A DNA stretch of 64,000 nucleotides from Anoplopoma fimbria (Eukaryota > Chordata > Actinopteri > Perciformes > Anoplopomatidae): NCBI RefSeq assembly GCF_027596085.1, contig NC_072462.1:16840921-16904920 (forward strand). Direction: 5' to 3'. How positions within the stretch are numbered: the first letter of the stretch is position 1; every line of letters starts with the position of its first letter. The notes beneath the pieces are model-generated. The model saw only the letters and a list, made by a program, of their open reading frames with translations, did not search any database and was not told the origin of the DNA. A program made the position numbers and the translations under genes. This document shows, piece by piece, positions 16,701-27,405 of the stretch.

Positions 16701-17109
16701 CCTCATCCTCGTCTAGCTCTTTATTAGCAAGGAATGAGTTGTGTGACCGCAGACTGTCTCTAGCTCCAGAGCTTTCCTTCTTCAGATGGGAACTCGTCTC
16801 TTCCGGTGATGAGTTGGAGTCGTACCTCCCGCTGCTGTCACTGCCTCCCTCCTCTTCCGCTCGGTCCTCAATGAGACTACCGTAGCTGCTGGAAAAATGT
16901 CTGCGGCCACCGGCGAAGGAACTCTCTTGGTTCAGCGAGTCCTGTTCTGGGAGGGACACGGCTCGGGTGAGGCCTACTGAGCACAGCCGGCCGGGTCTCT
17001 TGGCCGAGCTGCACAGGGCTTGGACATTAAGTTGCCAAGTGGGAAGCTGAACCACAGGGAAGTGGCACGCTATCAGGGTGTCCCCGGAGAGACTGGATGC
17101 TGCAATCAT
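10730..17109 (-). CDS. rusc2: RUN domain protein RUSC2 (iporin-like), without visible SH3 domain
   Basis: Nine coding exons (15763-17109, 15120-15417, 13951-14964, 12809-12885, 12488-12662, 12247-12352, 12094-12140, 10966-11629, 10730-10841) join in phase to 3840 nt, 1279 residues; human RUSC2 is about 1516. In mammals RUSC2 is a Rab1/Rab35-linked adaptor in Golgi and endosomal traffic. The start fits the family: [16 protein letters not shown] here against LTGETLIVHHIPLVHC. Other blocks matching my memory of human RUSC2 are [46 protein letters not shown] and [15 protein letters not shown]. The RUN domain spans roughly residues 888-1080 ([70 protein letters not shown]). After [20 protein letters not shown], equivalent to the human segment just before the SH3, the frame ends at TYKDC-stop. 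Coding exon 1 starts 55 bp inside its exon (acceptor at 17165-17166). Confidence 0.93.
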
Positions 17110-17147
17110 ACTGCTGGATCAGGCTGAACCATGGAAACTCTCTCCAT
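17106..17147 (-). promoter_or_regulatory. Upstream ORF overlapping the rusc2 start codon
   Basis: Inside the exon that carries the rusc2 start, an earlier ATG at 17147 opens a 13-codon frame, [13 protein letters not shown]. Its TGA overlaps the rusc2 ATG in a four-base ATGA junction. The arrangement allows termination-reinitiation or leaky scanning and could lower rusc2 translation. The exon's acceptor (TTTATTTCAG, at 17165) supports the uORF being in the mature transcript. Confidence 0.6.
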
Positions 17148-17163
17148 GTTTCTTAAATTGAAT

Positions 17164-20100
17164 CCTGAAATAAAAAAAATAGAATAGAATATCTTATAAG
17201 TAGGATGAATCTGCTTTTTAAGTGTTATCAGTGGTGCAGAAACATATTCACAACTATGCAAGGGGAAGCGTACAAGACGACAATGGATGTGTGAAAACAA
17301 AATACATGAGACGATCAATTACTACCACTGCTACTGTGTACACAGTTTGGTTTTCAAGGGGGATGAAAAATGCATTGATCATGAGATTATACTAATGAGA
17401 ATAAAAAAATGCATAACATAAATCACAAGTATTTGGCCCAGCAACACATTTGCTTTTTAGAAAATATGAGCGTTGAAAACTCTTCATGGAATCATAAATA
17501 GAAGTATTAGACTTTATGTTGAGCCTCTTTTGTTGCATCCGTGCACAAATATTAATTATCATTATAAGCAATTATTTATGAGAAGTCTTAGGACATAACA
17601 TTTCTTTCTACAATCAACACTTGAAATGATGAAGGCACTTGCAAATGACAAGGTAGTACAAAATGTAAACCATACTTTGGTGTTTCATTTTTTACCTCTT
17701 TACTTAAGATTTCATTAAACATTTTTTTTTTCTTTTTACAAAAAGTACCAAAACACTGGCAACAAGGAAGATCTTGGGTAGATAATAATGAGAATAAATA
17801 TGAAACAAAATTTAAATCATACCCCCTAAACTGAAAAAGAAATCTGGTTTGAATTGAAATCAAACACTTTTACAAAGCTTGTTTACAAGACGTTTATCTA
17901 TAGAGGTAAACGTCTTGGCCTGGCACTAAGACCAGAGATACCATTATGCACCATCTGAATTTGAGAGAAAATATTTTCAGTTTTGCACAGTTGGATCATG
18001 GAGACATGTTTTAATGTTGCAAGTAAATCTGTTCATAATATATTGCAATGTTTGTTGGTGGTGTCTACATATAAAGTGTTCATGTTAATCTCCCTCAGGA
18101 TCTGTTTTTTGATTATTGGACTCAATGACCCTGCTAGCTGTAATGCTGTGACAGGCTTAAAGCCTCTGGGACCGAGGGATCTGGAGTAAAAGCAACCCAA
18201 CAGAATAGAAAAAGAAAAAAAAAACATGAGGCAAAACTGCAGGCTAGAGCTGTTGGAGTCTGCTCCCTCACTTCACACCACTGGTCCTCCAGTCAAAGTC
18301 CTACTGTGTTGTCTGCTTCTGGCCTTCAGCTCAGCCTACCCTCCATAATTCAGTCAACCATTAACAAACTCCTCCTCTCTCTGCCTGGGCCAACCACTGT
18401 CTCTCACAGTTACTCAGCTGCTCTGTAACTAGGGCAGCTGCACTGCAGAGATGCTCCACTGGCAATGCTAAGATTAAATACACTTTCACATCAGTTTAGT
18501 TAATTAATTGTGCTCTACTTCATACACATTGCTCCTGATTTTACAGACATACACAGGCAGCATAATGATCATCATCCCTTCATAAAACACAACTAAAAGG
18601 ACTATTGTTAAGTAAAGAAAAAATGTAATTACATAGCACATAAAACATTTAAACACTGACGAAATTCAGTCGTGAAATTATCCTTTTAAGTTATCAGTAA
18701 TAATTAATGTTGCTAAGATACACCCACACCATTTGCTGATATCTGCCGTCACAAGTGTTACATAGTCCTGGTGGTATGTTGTGAATTTAAGCTAGGCTTA
18801 AAATCATATTCAGAAATTCAATATTTTAGCTTCAACATCTACTGTCTTATGACATTGTTAGAGGCTTTATGTCACAAATCAAGCAGCCATCAGTTCATAG
18901 ACATCACATTGCTGTGCTACCGTCTGGGCGTAACATGTGTAAACAAACAACATCTGTTGCAGATGAGCTAATCCTCTTTATCATCACGTTTCTACAATAA
19001 ACAACATCCATGTCAGGGCAAAATAAAGTAAACACATCAGATTATGCTCATAGGCAGAAATATCAGTCTGATCACTTAGCTGTGGGACTTGGTGAACCTT
19101 TATTCAGCTAAACATTTTAAAAAAGGAGAATATATTGACAGTCTGATCAATATAAAAAGGGGAGGTGGCTGAGCTGTGGGACTTGGTGAACCTTTTTTTA
19201 ATCAAAAAGTAAAAAAAGGAGAGTTTTATATAATACATACTGTAATCCTGTTACAACACCAGAGCCAGGCTTTTATTTGGGCAAACGCATATATTTAATA
19301 TATACTATTTCTAGTCTAGCAGTCTATATATGATTTAATTACATCGCATTATTTATATTTAAATGTGGTTATCCATAACTTTCATACAGAAAGACATTAA
19401 ACACAACATGACAAGCATTTTTGTGAAGGGAGTCCTGCTGAACACTTTTGACAAAATCATTTGAAATCAATATGCTGTAGTTTGATTATTAAGAGCAATG
19501 TAATACTTGAGGGGGCCGCAATGAATTGAATCTTGATTTATCCTGTCAACGCCTATTTTCAACAGTTCAATAGTTCAATACCATAAAAGTAGGCCAGTAT
19601 GACTGACTGGTCGTCTGCAGAGGACTAACAATTTCACTGCAAAGCGGATATGACTCTTGCATAGGCTAACACAGGGCTGGAGGTCCCCTAACAAGCAGCT
19701 CTGTCCTCTGGGCACTGGAGCACGCTGGGATGGTTGTGATTAACTGAACTATCTCACTGTAAATGTCTGTCAGGTCAAGTCAGCCATCTCACTTGAGGGA
19801 TGGGAGTGCGTGGTTCTATGGAAGCAAAGAGTCTAAGGTCAACTGATGTTGTTGTTGTGCTTGGAAATAGAATCGGATCGTGAGGCTGCTTGATATCAGT
19901 GATGTCTCTGATAATTTGACATCATTACAGCTCATATTAATCTGTATTCATGTGAGGGAAATCTTCAATATGAACTCAATTACATGCAGTTAAATATGAT
20001 CAGATGGGATGTTCCAGCTGCATCTACAGAGCAAAGACATACAGTATATGGACAGAGAGAAGAGGAAGGTCACAGATGTCGGACTGAACTACATGACAAT

Positions 20101-20364
20101 ATGCCTGTTTGTATGTATGTGTTGGTTTTTATGATGAAAATGAAACATCAAAGTGGCTTAAGTAGGAAAACATGTTAGACAACAAGAGGTGCATGCCAAA
20201 AGAACCGCCCATGAAAGAAGAAGCATCTCCCTCTTTCTCTCTTCCACACACGCTATCACACAAAGACAGACCGAACTTCTTAATAAAGTAGACAAAGGAT
20301 TAGAATCATTACAGGAGAATAACTGACTTCAAGGCAAAGTATGCATGAAGACAGATTATCTCCA
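17164..20364. other. Upstream region / probable first intron of rusc2
   Basis: The acceptor at 17165-17166 shows that at least one non-coding 5' exon of rusc2 lies to the right. The stretch is AT-rich and without long frames. It contains an 11-bp perfect hairpin (17886-17896 with 17907-17917, 10-nt loop). It also has a small duplicated segment sharing GCTGTGGGACTTGGTGAACC near 19079 and 19173. A moderately GC-rich stretch at 18230-18450 could hold a 5' exon, but I cannot define its splice sites. Confidence 0.4.
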
Positions 20365-20513
20365 GATATCCTTTAATATTGTCACCTACTTGATAGCAGT
20401 ACTCAGTCAAAAGTGATGTCCATCCTCTTCTTCCATGTGATTTAAATATGTTGGATCCAAAATGATGCAACCAAACAATTCTTAAAATAATTTTAAAAAA
20501 ACAACGCGAGTGC
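20365..20513 (+). repeat. Left arm of a 149-bp inverted repeat
   Basis: This segment is, with one substitution and a few indels in an A/T run, the reverse complement of 25755-25902. The match starts at GATATCCTTTAATATTG and ends at AACAACGCGAGTGC. Outside both ends similarity stops abruptly. No matching target-site duplication is evident beside the outer ends. Confidence 0.93.
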
Positions 20514-20760
20514 TCAACGCGCCTCTGACGTCAAAGATGCATAATAAAGCTAATATTTTAAGCTCTATTAACTGATATCCGTGATATATAAAATAAAAAA
20601 AAATCAATGGCGTACACCGGGAATGTATAACTATATTATAGCGTAATATGAAACCCGACTGACATCGAGGTCTGAACGGAGACAGCGGTCCCCACGTCGA
20701 TGCTTCAGCAGCGCTCATCCTGACGGAGACATTCCGTCACGGAGGCCTTAACCAATGAAC
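20495..20760 (-). promoter_or_regulatory. CpG-containing promoter-like island with consensus CRE
   Basis: Against an AT-rich background this stretch contains a cluster of CpG dinucleotides and a perfect palindromic cAMP-response element, TGACGTCA, at 20526-20533. It lies upstream of rusc2 in the right place for its 5' exon and promoter. The minus-strand frame starting MSAAEASTWGPLSP at 20718 has no recognisable homology, so I treat it as untranslated or incidental. Assignment to rusc2 is inference. Confidence 0.4.
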
Positions 20761-21559
20761 AGGGAGAAGTGTCTGCCACTCAAAGTATCCAAGACACCGG
20801 TTAGAGAAAGAGTTCATTATTAAAGCCTTTCATTTTGTTCAAATACATTTATATACATCATACATATAACTAGTGATAGTACAGAGCCTGGACATTTTTT
20901 GAAGGTTTATAATGATCAGTCACAACTATGAGATACTATATAATGTATTAGACATATACCCTATGACAAAAAAACAAACACACTTACATTTAATCATACC
21001 AAACTAACATTATTCCCATTGTATAAGATATCTCATTCCTACCTTTTCATAATTGTATTATCTAAAATGAAGTTATTTTAACCATCTTCATCGAAAAAAT
21101 AAAGTAGCACGAATAATTAATCTCCTCATCAGTAACAAATCATTTTTTGCATGCTTTTAGAACTATTCGGTGTAATTGTAGGAATGCATTAACAATGGAG
21201 CTATAAGGCAGAAAGTTATAGTGTAACCCCTAACAAAGCAATTAGATAATTTCAAAGAACTTTCTTATAAAATACTACAGTTTAATGGTCAAATATAACG
21301 GTAAAATGACAAATGTGCAAGGGTGGCATAGTCATTTAATGAAACCAACCTGCCTCAGCCTGCCCTCTAGTGGAGAAAATTAGAAGCAAGAGTTCAGATA
21401 TTGATGCAACCTATTTCAAGGTAACCTGTATTATATACTGTAGGTATTGGAAAGGGCGTAATTTACAGTAGAGACATACCCCTAAACCACTATTCAAGAA
21501 GAACATATTGAACCCATAGACTTTTTATAGACCGAAAACTAAAGTTATACAAAAAAATA

Positions 21560-21725
21560 TAAAAAATGGTTCTAGCACTAGGACCACGCGGAAACAGCGC
21601 CCGACGGTGGGTGGAGCACAGGGGGCGGAGACAACTGTCAATGAACAGGAAACGGCAGAAGGAAGTGACGCATTAGGAAGTGAGATGGGAGTTGAAGTTG
21701 GTGGCGGGAAATAAAGTAAATTAAC
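21560..21725. promoter_or_regulatory. Second GC-rich promoter-like island without an identifiable gene
   Basis: A compact island contains an Sp1-type GGGGGCGG near 21621, two ETS-type GGAAGTGA/GGAAGTGAG sites near 21661 and 21677, and an E2F-like GGCGGGAA at 21703-21710. This is a typical housekeeping-promoter composition. No convincing first exon follows on either strand. It could be an alternative rusc2 promoter, an enhancer, or the promoter of an unrecognised non-coding RNA. Confidence 0.35.
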
Positions 21726-22229
21726 ATTCAAATAATTGTTAAAGGGGAAACACTTAAGGTTTTAGGACACTTAAGGTTTTAGGAAACCGATATCAAGCAA
21801 AGTTTAACAGTGAAAGTGAGGCAGATAGAAGAGTATAAAGTGATCATTAAACTGGACGTAGCAAAAAACAACACTTACAGCAGCATACAGACAGGAGGCA
21901 GCCAGATCCACAGTGACCATACTGTCCATGAAGGCCTAGTTAAGACCATTTTGGTATCTTACTTGTTTCCATCACTTCTCACAACCCAGCCAAGAACACA
22001 GAGAGGTCAAAATGCCCTTAAGTACACCTAGTGTGGTCACAAGTTGATCTGGCCGTCTCCTGTTTTTTAGGAGATGGCTGGCTGTATGTGTTGTTTTATG
22101 CCAAGTCCACTGTGGCGATAGTGGCGCACTGGAATAGTCTTCTGACTTTGATTTCTTTTCCCACAATGACATGAATTATATTCCCATATGTTTTCCTTTT
22201 TCTTTTTTTTTTACTGTCTTTTTATGACA

Positions 22230-22440
22230 TCTTTCGACATACCATACTATGATTTTTTAATGACTTTTTTAAACCTAAAATAGTATGACTTTTTAAACAT
22301 AAAATAGTATGACTTTTTTAAACCTAAAATAGTATGACTTTTTAAACATAAAATAGTATGACTTTTTTAACATAAAATAGTATGACTTTTTTAACATAAA
22401 ATAGTATGACTTTTTTAACATTTTATACAATGACCCTTTT
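22230..22440. repeat. Tandem array, about 24-bp unit
   Basis: Some seven or eight copies of a unit like TAAAATAGTATGACTTTTTT follow one another, with alternating AAACCT and AAACAT variants. The sharp repetition shows recent expansion. The unit shares AGTATGACTTTTT with the longer diverged array to the right. Confidence 0.9.
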
Positions 22441-22944
22441 TGAAACCCTATTTAAGCAAGAGAAAATGTGTAGACGGTATGGTAACAAACATCACACAAT
22501 AAGAGTAACAAGTACAACCATTAGCAACACACTTAAGACATTTAACTGCAACAGCTTTGTTATTCAAGTAAATATGTTTCTTAACCTCTATAATCTAACA
22601 CTGTGTGTTATGTTTATTATCAACTGTTGTCCTCCTGCCACGATCTTTTTCTCTCTTTCAAATGTTGTTCGAGACCCTGTGTTTCAGTTTTTTGAATCAC
22701 TGGTAACTCTCAGCTGAATGTAGGTATGACAGCTGTTGAAACAGGAAAAAAACACTTTGCTGTCCTCCTGGATGCCTCTTTGGTTAATTTTTCATTAAAA
22801 TGACGAAACATATCTGATTTGTCTTTGGAGTCTTGTTTAACTAAGACACGCTTTGAACAGTGTTTTTGTGAATATGTTGAAAACTAAATAAGAGCAAGTT
22901 GCTCTTCCTGAGGATCCACACGGAAGAAGTATACAGCCTTTTTA

Positions 22945-24385
22945 ATGTGTATAGTTTTTAAAAAAGTTTCATGTGTCAAAACAATTGAATGTTAAATTAT
23001 TGTATGTTGAAAAAAGTCACTGTATAGTATGTCAAAAAAATTATAGTCTAGTATGTTGAAAAAATCATGGTATAATGTCACAAAAAGTCATATTATAGTC
23101 TGTTGTAAAAAATCATAAAAAGTCATATTTTAGTATGACAAAAAAAGAGTAGTTTTATAGAATGTTGAAAAGTCGCACTATAGTATGCCAAAAAAGGCTT
23201 TTCAAAGTCATGATATAGTATGTCGAAAAAAGGCATAAAAAGTCATAGTATAATATGTAAAAAAAGTATAGTATGTTGTGTAATGGTGTAAACGTCATCG
23301 TATAGTATTTGATAAAGACAGAATATACTCTGTGGAAAAAGTCATGAAAAACCATTATATAGTGTGTTGAAAAGGGTCATGAAAAAGTCATAGTTTAGTA
23401 TGTTGAAAAAATCATAAAAAGGTCATTGTATAATATGTTAAAAAAAAGTAATATTATAGCAAAACAAATCTTAAAATATGCATAATAAAGTTTGTCAAAA
23501 AAACATCATAAGATAGTATGTTGAAAAACGGCATTAAAGCAATTCTTTACAATGTCATGATCTTGGTTTTGGTTTAGTTTGTTTCCTGCTTTATTTTGAA
23601 GTTCCTTGCCTTTTGTGCCCCCTGTTTGTTTGACTTTCTGTCTTTGTTGTCTTTCCTTCTTTTTTCTGTGCAACACCTGTGATTTTCATCTTTCGATCTG
23701 CCCCTTTAGTTATGTTTCCTTTATTTTGGCATTGACAGAATTTACTGTTTAAATTTGTGTAATTTACCACTCCTCTTGTCTCTGACAACCTCCCCATTGT
23801 ATTTAATCCCCGTGTTCCCTTGTCTCTGTGCCAGTGTGTCTTAGTGCTTTGTGTCTAACGTTCCAGCGAAAGTCATAAAAAAGTATACTATGTTAAAAAA
23901 AATCATAGTACAGTATGTTGAAAGTCATTTTTATTGTATGTTAAAAAGTTGTCAAAAAGAGTCAGAAAGAAGTCAAAATATAGTATGTCTAAAATGGTAA
24001 TGATGAAAGTCATAGTATACTATGTCGTAAAAAGTCATAAAAAAGTCATAGTATAGTATTTTGAAAAAAGTTATAGTATTGTGTGTCAACAAAAGTCATA
24101 AAATAGTATGTTGAAAAAAGTAATAAAAAAGTCATAGTATAGTGTGTTGAAAAAAGTAATGAAGTCACAGTATAGTATGCCAAATGAAGTCACGGTACAG
24201 TATGCTATTAAAAAATGTCAAACTGTGTCAAAAAAAGAAGTAATAGTATGTTTTTTTTAAAAAGTCAAATGATTGCATTCTGAAAAAAGTATGTTGAAAA
24301 GAGTCACAAAAAGTCACAGTATATCATATCAAATGAGGTCACGGTACAGTATGCTGAAAAAAGTCAGAAAAAAGTCTCCTTCACA
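22945..24385. repeat. Diverged AT-rich satellite-like array
   Basis: Roughly 1.3 kb is built from degenerate repeats of AGTATGTTGAAAAAAGTCAT and AAAAAGTCATAGTATAGTAT. It is interrupted at about 23545-23865 by a unique segment. Unit length is irregular, about 20-45 bp. No coding potential is seen. The same motif occurs in reverse orientation at 25436-25740. Confidence 0.85.
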
Positions 24386-25239
24386 AAAGGATTGAGCTCA
24401 CAAAAAGCCTAAAGCCTTTGGAGTAGCTTACTATCACCCTGAGCTTTCTGAGCTGACACACTCAATTGCTATTTCGTAACATATTTGACTTCAGAAATGC
24501 ACTTTGTAACCTTGTTAAGAAAAGTGCTGTATAAAAAAAGGTTTATTACATATTTTAAGTATTGTATTGCCCTGAATTTCTCTACAAACAAATCATTCAT
24601 ACAAATCCTACAAAGGAAGCTACAAAAACACAGGCAAACTAATGAGTTTTATAACTTTTATTTAACAAATAGTGGATCACAACAAGAGTGTTACAGCATG
24701 TAATGAAACGAACCTGCGCACTCCTCATACAAAAATAATTCAGTTTCTCAATACAGCGTTTATTTGTCAATTATTTTGACTACAGGTAGGAAGGATATAG
24801 AGGTCCATTAATAAAGAAAAAATGCAAATTGTTATTAAGTGGATAAGTTACATGTTTTCATAGTTTTGTTTTAGTCAGTGGCAGCAACAAACTAGACCTT
24901 TGCACTAGCCCAAACACTAACATTGTGATTGAGAGGGAGTTTATTGTCAGTTTTACCTTAATGGTGGGTGTGGGGAACCAACGACTGAAAGGTTAGAGAG
25001 AAAGTCACTGGCTCAGTCCTAGAACATGACATTGGTGTTAAACTGAGAGATCAAATTATTTCCTTCCACTCCTCAATCTTTCATTGTATCTGTTGTCATT
25101 AATGTGAAGAAGATTGTGGACAACTTGAAGAAACTCTGTCGTCCTCAGTTTTGGTCTGGAACTTTGCACTCTGCTGGGGAGAAAAGAAGAAAAGGAAGAC
25201 ATAGGAATTTGCTTCACATTCACATACTTTTGTGTCTTC

Positions 25240-25335
25240 TACTACAACAAAGATTTTTACAACAACGGCTACAACGTCAAAAACAACTACTACAGCAGCT
25301 TCTACAATAACAACTACGACAATAACTAACACTAC
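25240..25335 (+). repeat. CAA/CTA-rich trinucleotide stretch
   Basis: Imperfect ACAACAACNN and CTACAACGNC triplets form a cryptic simple repeat of about 90 bp. The reading frames across it give low-complexity Gln/Leu or Val-rich peptides and are not supported as genes. Confidence 0.7.
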
Positions 25336-25435
25336 AGCAACCGAAACGGTGATGCCGAAAGCTTTGGTGACTGAGTGACAATTTGGGCAGCCAGTTAATG
25401 ACTGAGGTCCGTACTGGAAAAGTGTACTATATTCT

Positions 25436-25740
25436 GAGATTTTTTAAACTTTTCTTTTTACTTTTTATGACTTTTTCACGCATACTACAATATTTATTTT
25501 TTACTATACGTTTGACATTTTTTATGGCATACTACATTATACATTTCTTTGGAATACTAAACTAAGACATTTTTAATGATACTCGATACTTGTGTCACCG
25601 TTATAGCATAATATACTTTGACTTTTAATCGTATTTTTATGACACCTTTTGTGGCACATTATATTTTGACTATTTATGGCATGCTATACCATGATATTGT
25701 ACATGACATTTTTATGCCATATTATACAATACCATAAGCT
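25436..25740. repeat. Reverse-orientation block of the satellite-like motif
   Basis: T-rich units such as TTTTTATGACTTTTTCACG, TTTATGGCATACTACATTAT and TTTTATGACACCTTTTGTGG are reverse-complement relatives of the 22945-24385 array. The block directly abuts the right arm of the 149-bp inverted repeat. Confidence 0.75.
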
Positions 25741-25754
25741 AGAGCCTACTGAGG

Positions 25755-25902
25755 GCACTCGCGTTGTTTTTATTTTTTATTTTAAGAATTGTTTGGTTGC
25801 ATAATTTTGGATCCAACATATTTAAATCACATGGAAGAAGAGGATGGACATCACTTTTGACTGAGTACTGCTATCAAGTAGGTGACAATATTAAAGGATA
25901 TC
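25755..25902 (-). repeat. Right arm of the 149-bp inverted repeat
   Basis: This is the reverse complement of 20365-20513, about 95% identical by eye. An 85-codon frame starting MFLFFILRIVWLHNFG crosses it, but it has no homologue I recognise and its left half mirrors non-coding DNA at 20.4 kb. Confidence 0.93.
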
Positions 25903-27405
25903 CCATGATGAATTTGGTCAAGTCTGTCAACCAATCAGAGGCTGACTGGGCATGTGTGCATAACGCTGCTGATTTCAGAGGCCAAGCACAAGGTAATAAC
26001 ATAACATACACCCAATCCTAGTAACATGTTGGTCTGTGCTATTTGGGCAGCAACTGGAATAATGAGAAGAATATTATGAGTGTAATAAAACTCATCATAT
26101 AAAAAGTCTTGTTCACTGTTGTGTTATTTGTAATTTGGATAAATATGACATTTAATTTACGTTTTTGTTTTTGTTTTGTATTTTTGTTCATAACAGATTG
26201 ACGTGACATCACTGTAGCGTGCATATTCTGACAGCTCAGTTTGTAAAAAATGTGATAAAGATTCTTCTGGAAGTTGGAATGGTGTTTGTATGTCTTTTTT
26301 TATTGTATTTATTTATTATATTTTTTATCTGATAACTTGTAGAATTAGACAAAAAATGAAAGAGTATGGAATTGAGAATAACTTAAAAACTAAAAAGAAT
26401 TTTAAAAATGTGTTTGAAATGAAAAGTTCTAACAGTATCCTTTATAGTGGAGCTTGGAGTGTCTAGTTTAAACATATACATTTTGAAATCTTGAGCTGCA
26501 AGGGTTAAATGGAGTTATTTTTGATATATATCCAAAAGTATAAAAGCAATAAAAACAATTTATGTTTACATACAAAATACGTTTACTCTTCACTTTCTAT
26601 CTTTTGCCTTACTGCACCTTTATGTTTTTGCACAAAGTTTCTAATAAATGTGATGGCCTGAGCTGTGCCAACATAACATCATATATTATCTAAGTAAAAG
26701 TAATTTTCTTTCAAAAAGATATCCGTTTGAAATTTCCGCCAATGACAGCCTTTGCTTATCATATTGCTTTGAGGTGTAGGACAGATGTCAGGGCACTATT
26801 ACTGCAAATTGGAACCAAATCCAAGAATCCAAATATATTTAATTTTTCATTTAAAAAAAAAAAAAAAGAAAAATCCCTTTTTTTTTTTTTTTTTTTTAAC
26901 CAACCAACATCAAAGTTTTTATCTTCTTCCATTGCATTAACAGAGTAGAAGGAAGTGTGAGGAATATTTTAATTTGTTCTGAGCTTGTTGACAAAAAAAA
27001 TGTGGGCAATACAACTTTGTGGGAAAAAAAGTCAAGTATATTTGAATATCTACATTGTTTACAATATGTACAAATAAATATATGATAATAACATGAACCA
27101 ATAAACTCAGAGCGTCCCACAAACTTTGCATGAATATTTATAATTTTGTATTAAAACATTAAATACAGTCTGTCTGGTGCAAGGTATATTAAAATTAAAA
27201 CAATCAACATTGCTCTAGTTGAAGCATTTGTTTGTTCATGTAAATGCATCATTTACAGCTTTGTTTTTCTGCAGTGCAGTGCAAAAACAAATTACTTTAA
27301 CTGAATGCACAGAGTCCAATCTTAAATTCAAGCCAGAATCTTCTTCGGTTGCTTTGGTCCATAAAGCAGATTAATTAATGATGGCATTTTGTTTGTGTAT
27401 CCTCT
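25903..27405. other. AT-rich non-coding stretch, partly the leap2 3' UTR
   Basis: The part nearest 27405 should be leap2 3' UTR on the minus strand, though no single AATAAA stands out. A poly-A then poly-T composite lies at 26851-26898. Nothing else recognisable is present. Confidence 0.4.

Noticed and set aside
20482..20718. 78-codon minus-strand frame starting MSAAEASTWGPLSP in the CpG island
   Set aside because: No homology and no splice partner; more likely a non-coding 5' exon or chance in promoter DNA.
22230..24385. Possible CRISPR-like array from the regular repeats
   Set aside because: The genome is vertebrate; repeats are degenerate, have no constant spacers and no associated genes.
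20365..25902. An autonomous transposon with a transposase gene
   Set aside because: No frame between the inverted arms resembles a transposase, and no target-site duplication flanks the outer ends.
25764..26021. 85-codon frame starting MFLFFILRIVWLHNFG
   Set aside because: Its first half lies in the inverted-repeat arm that is non-coding at its other copy, and the rest matches no family I know.
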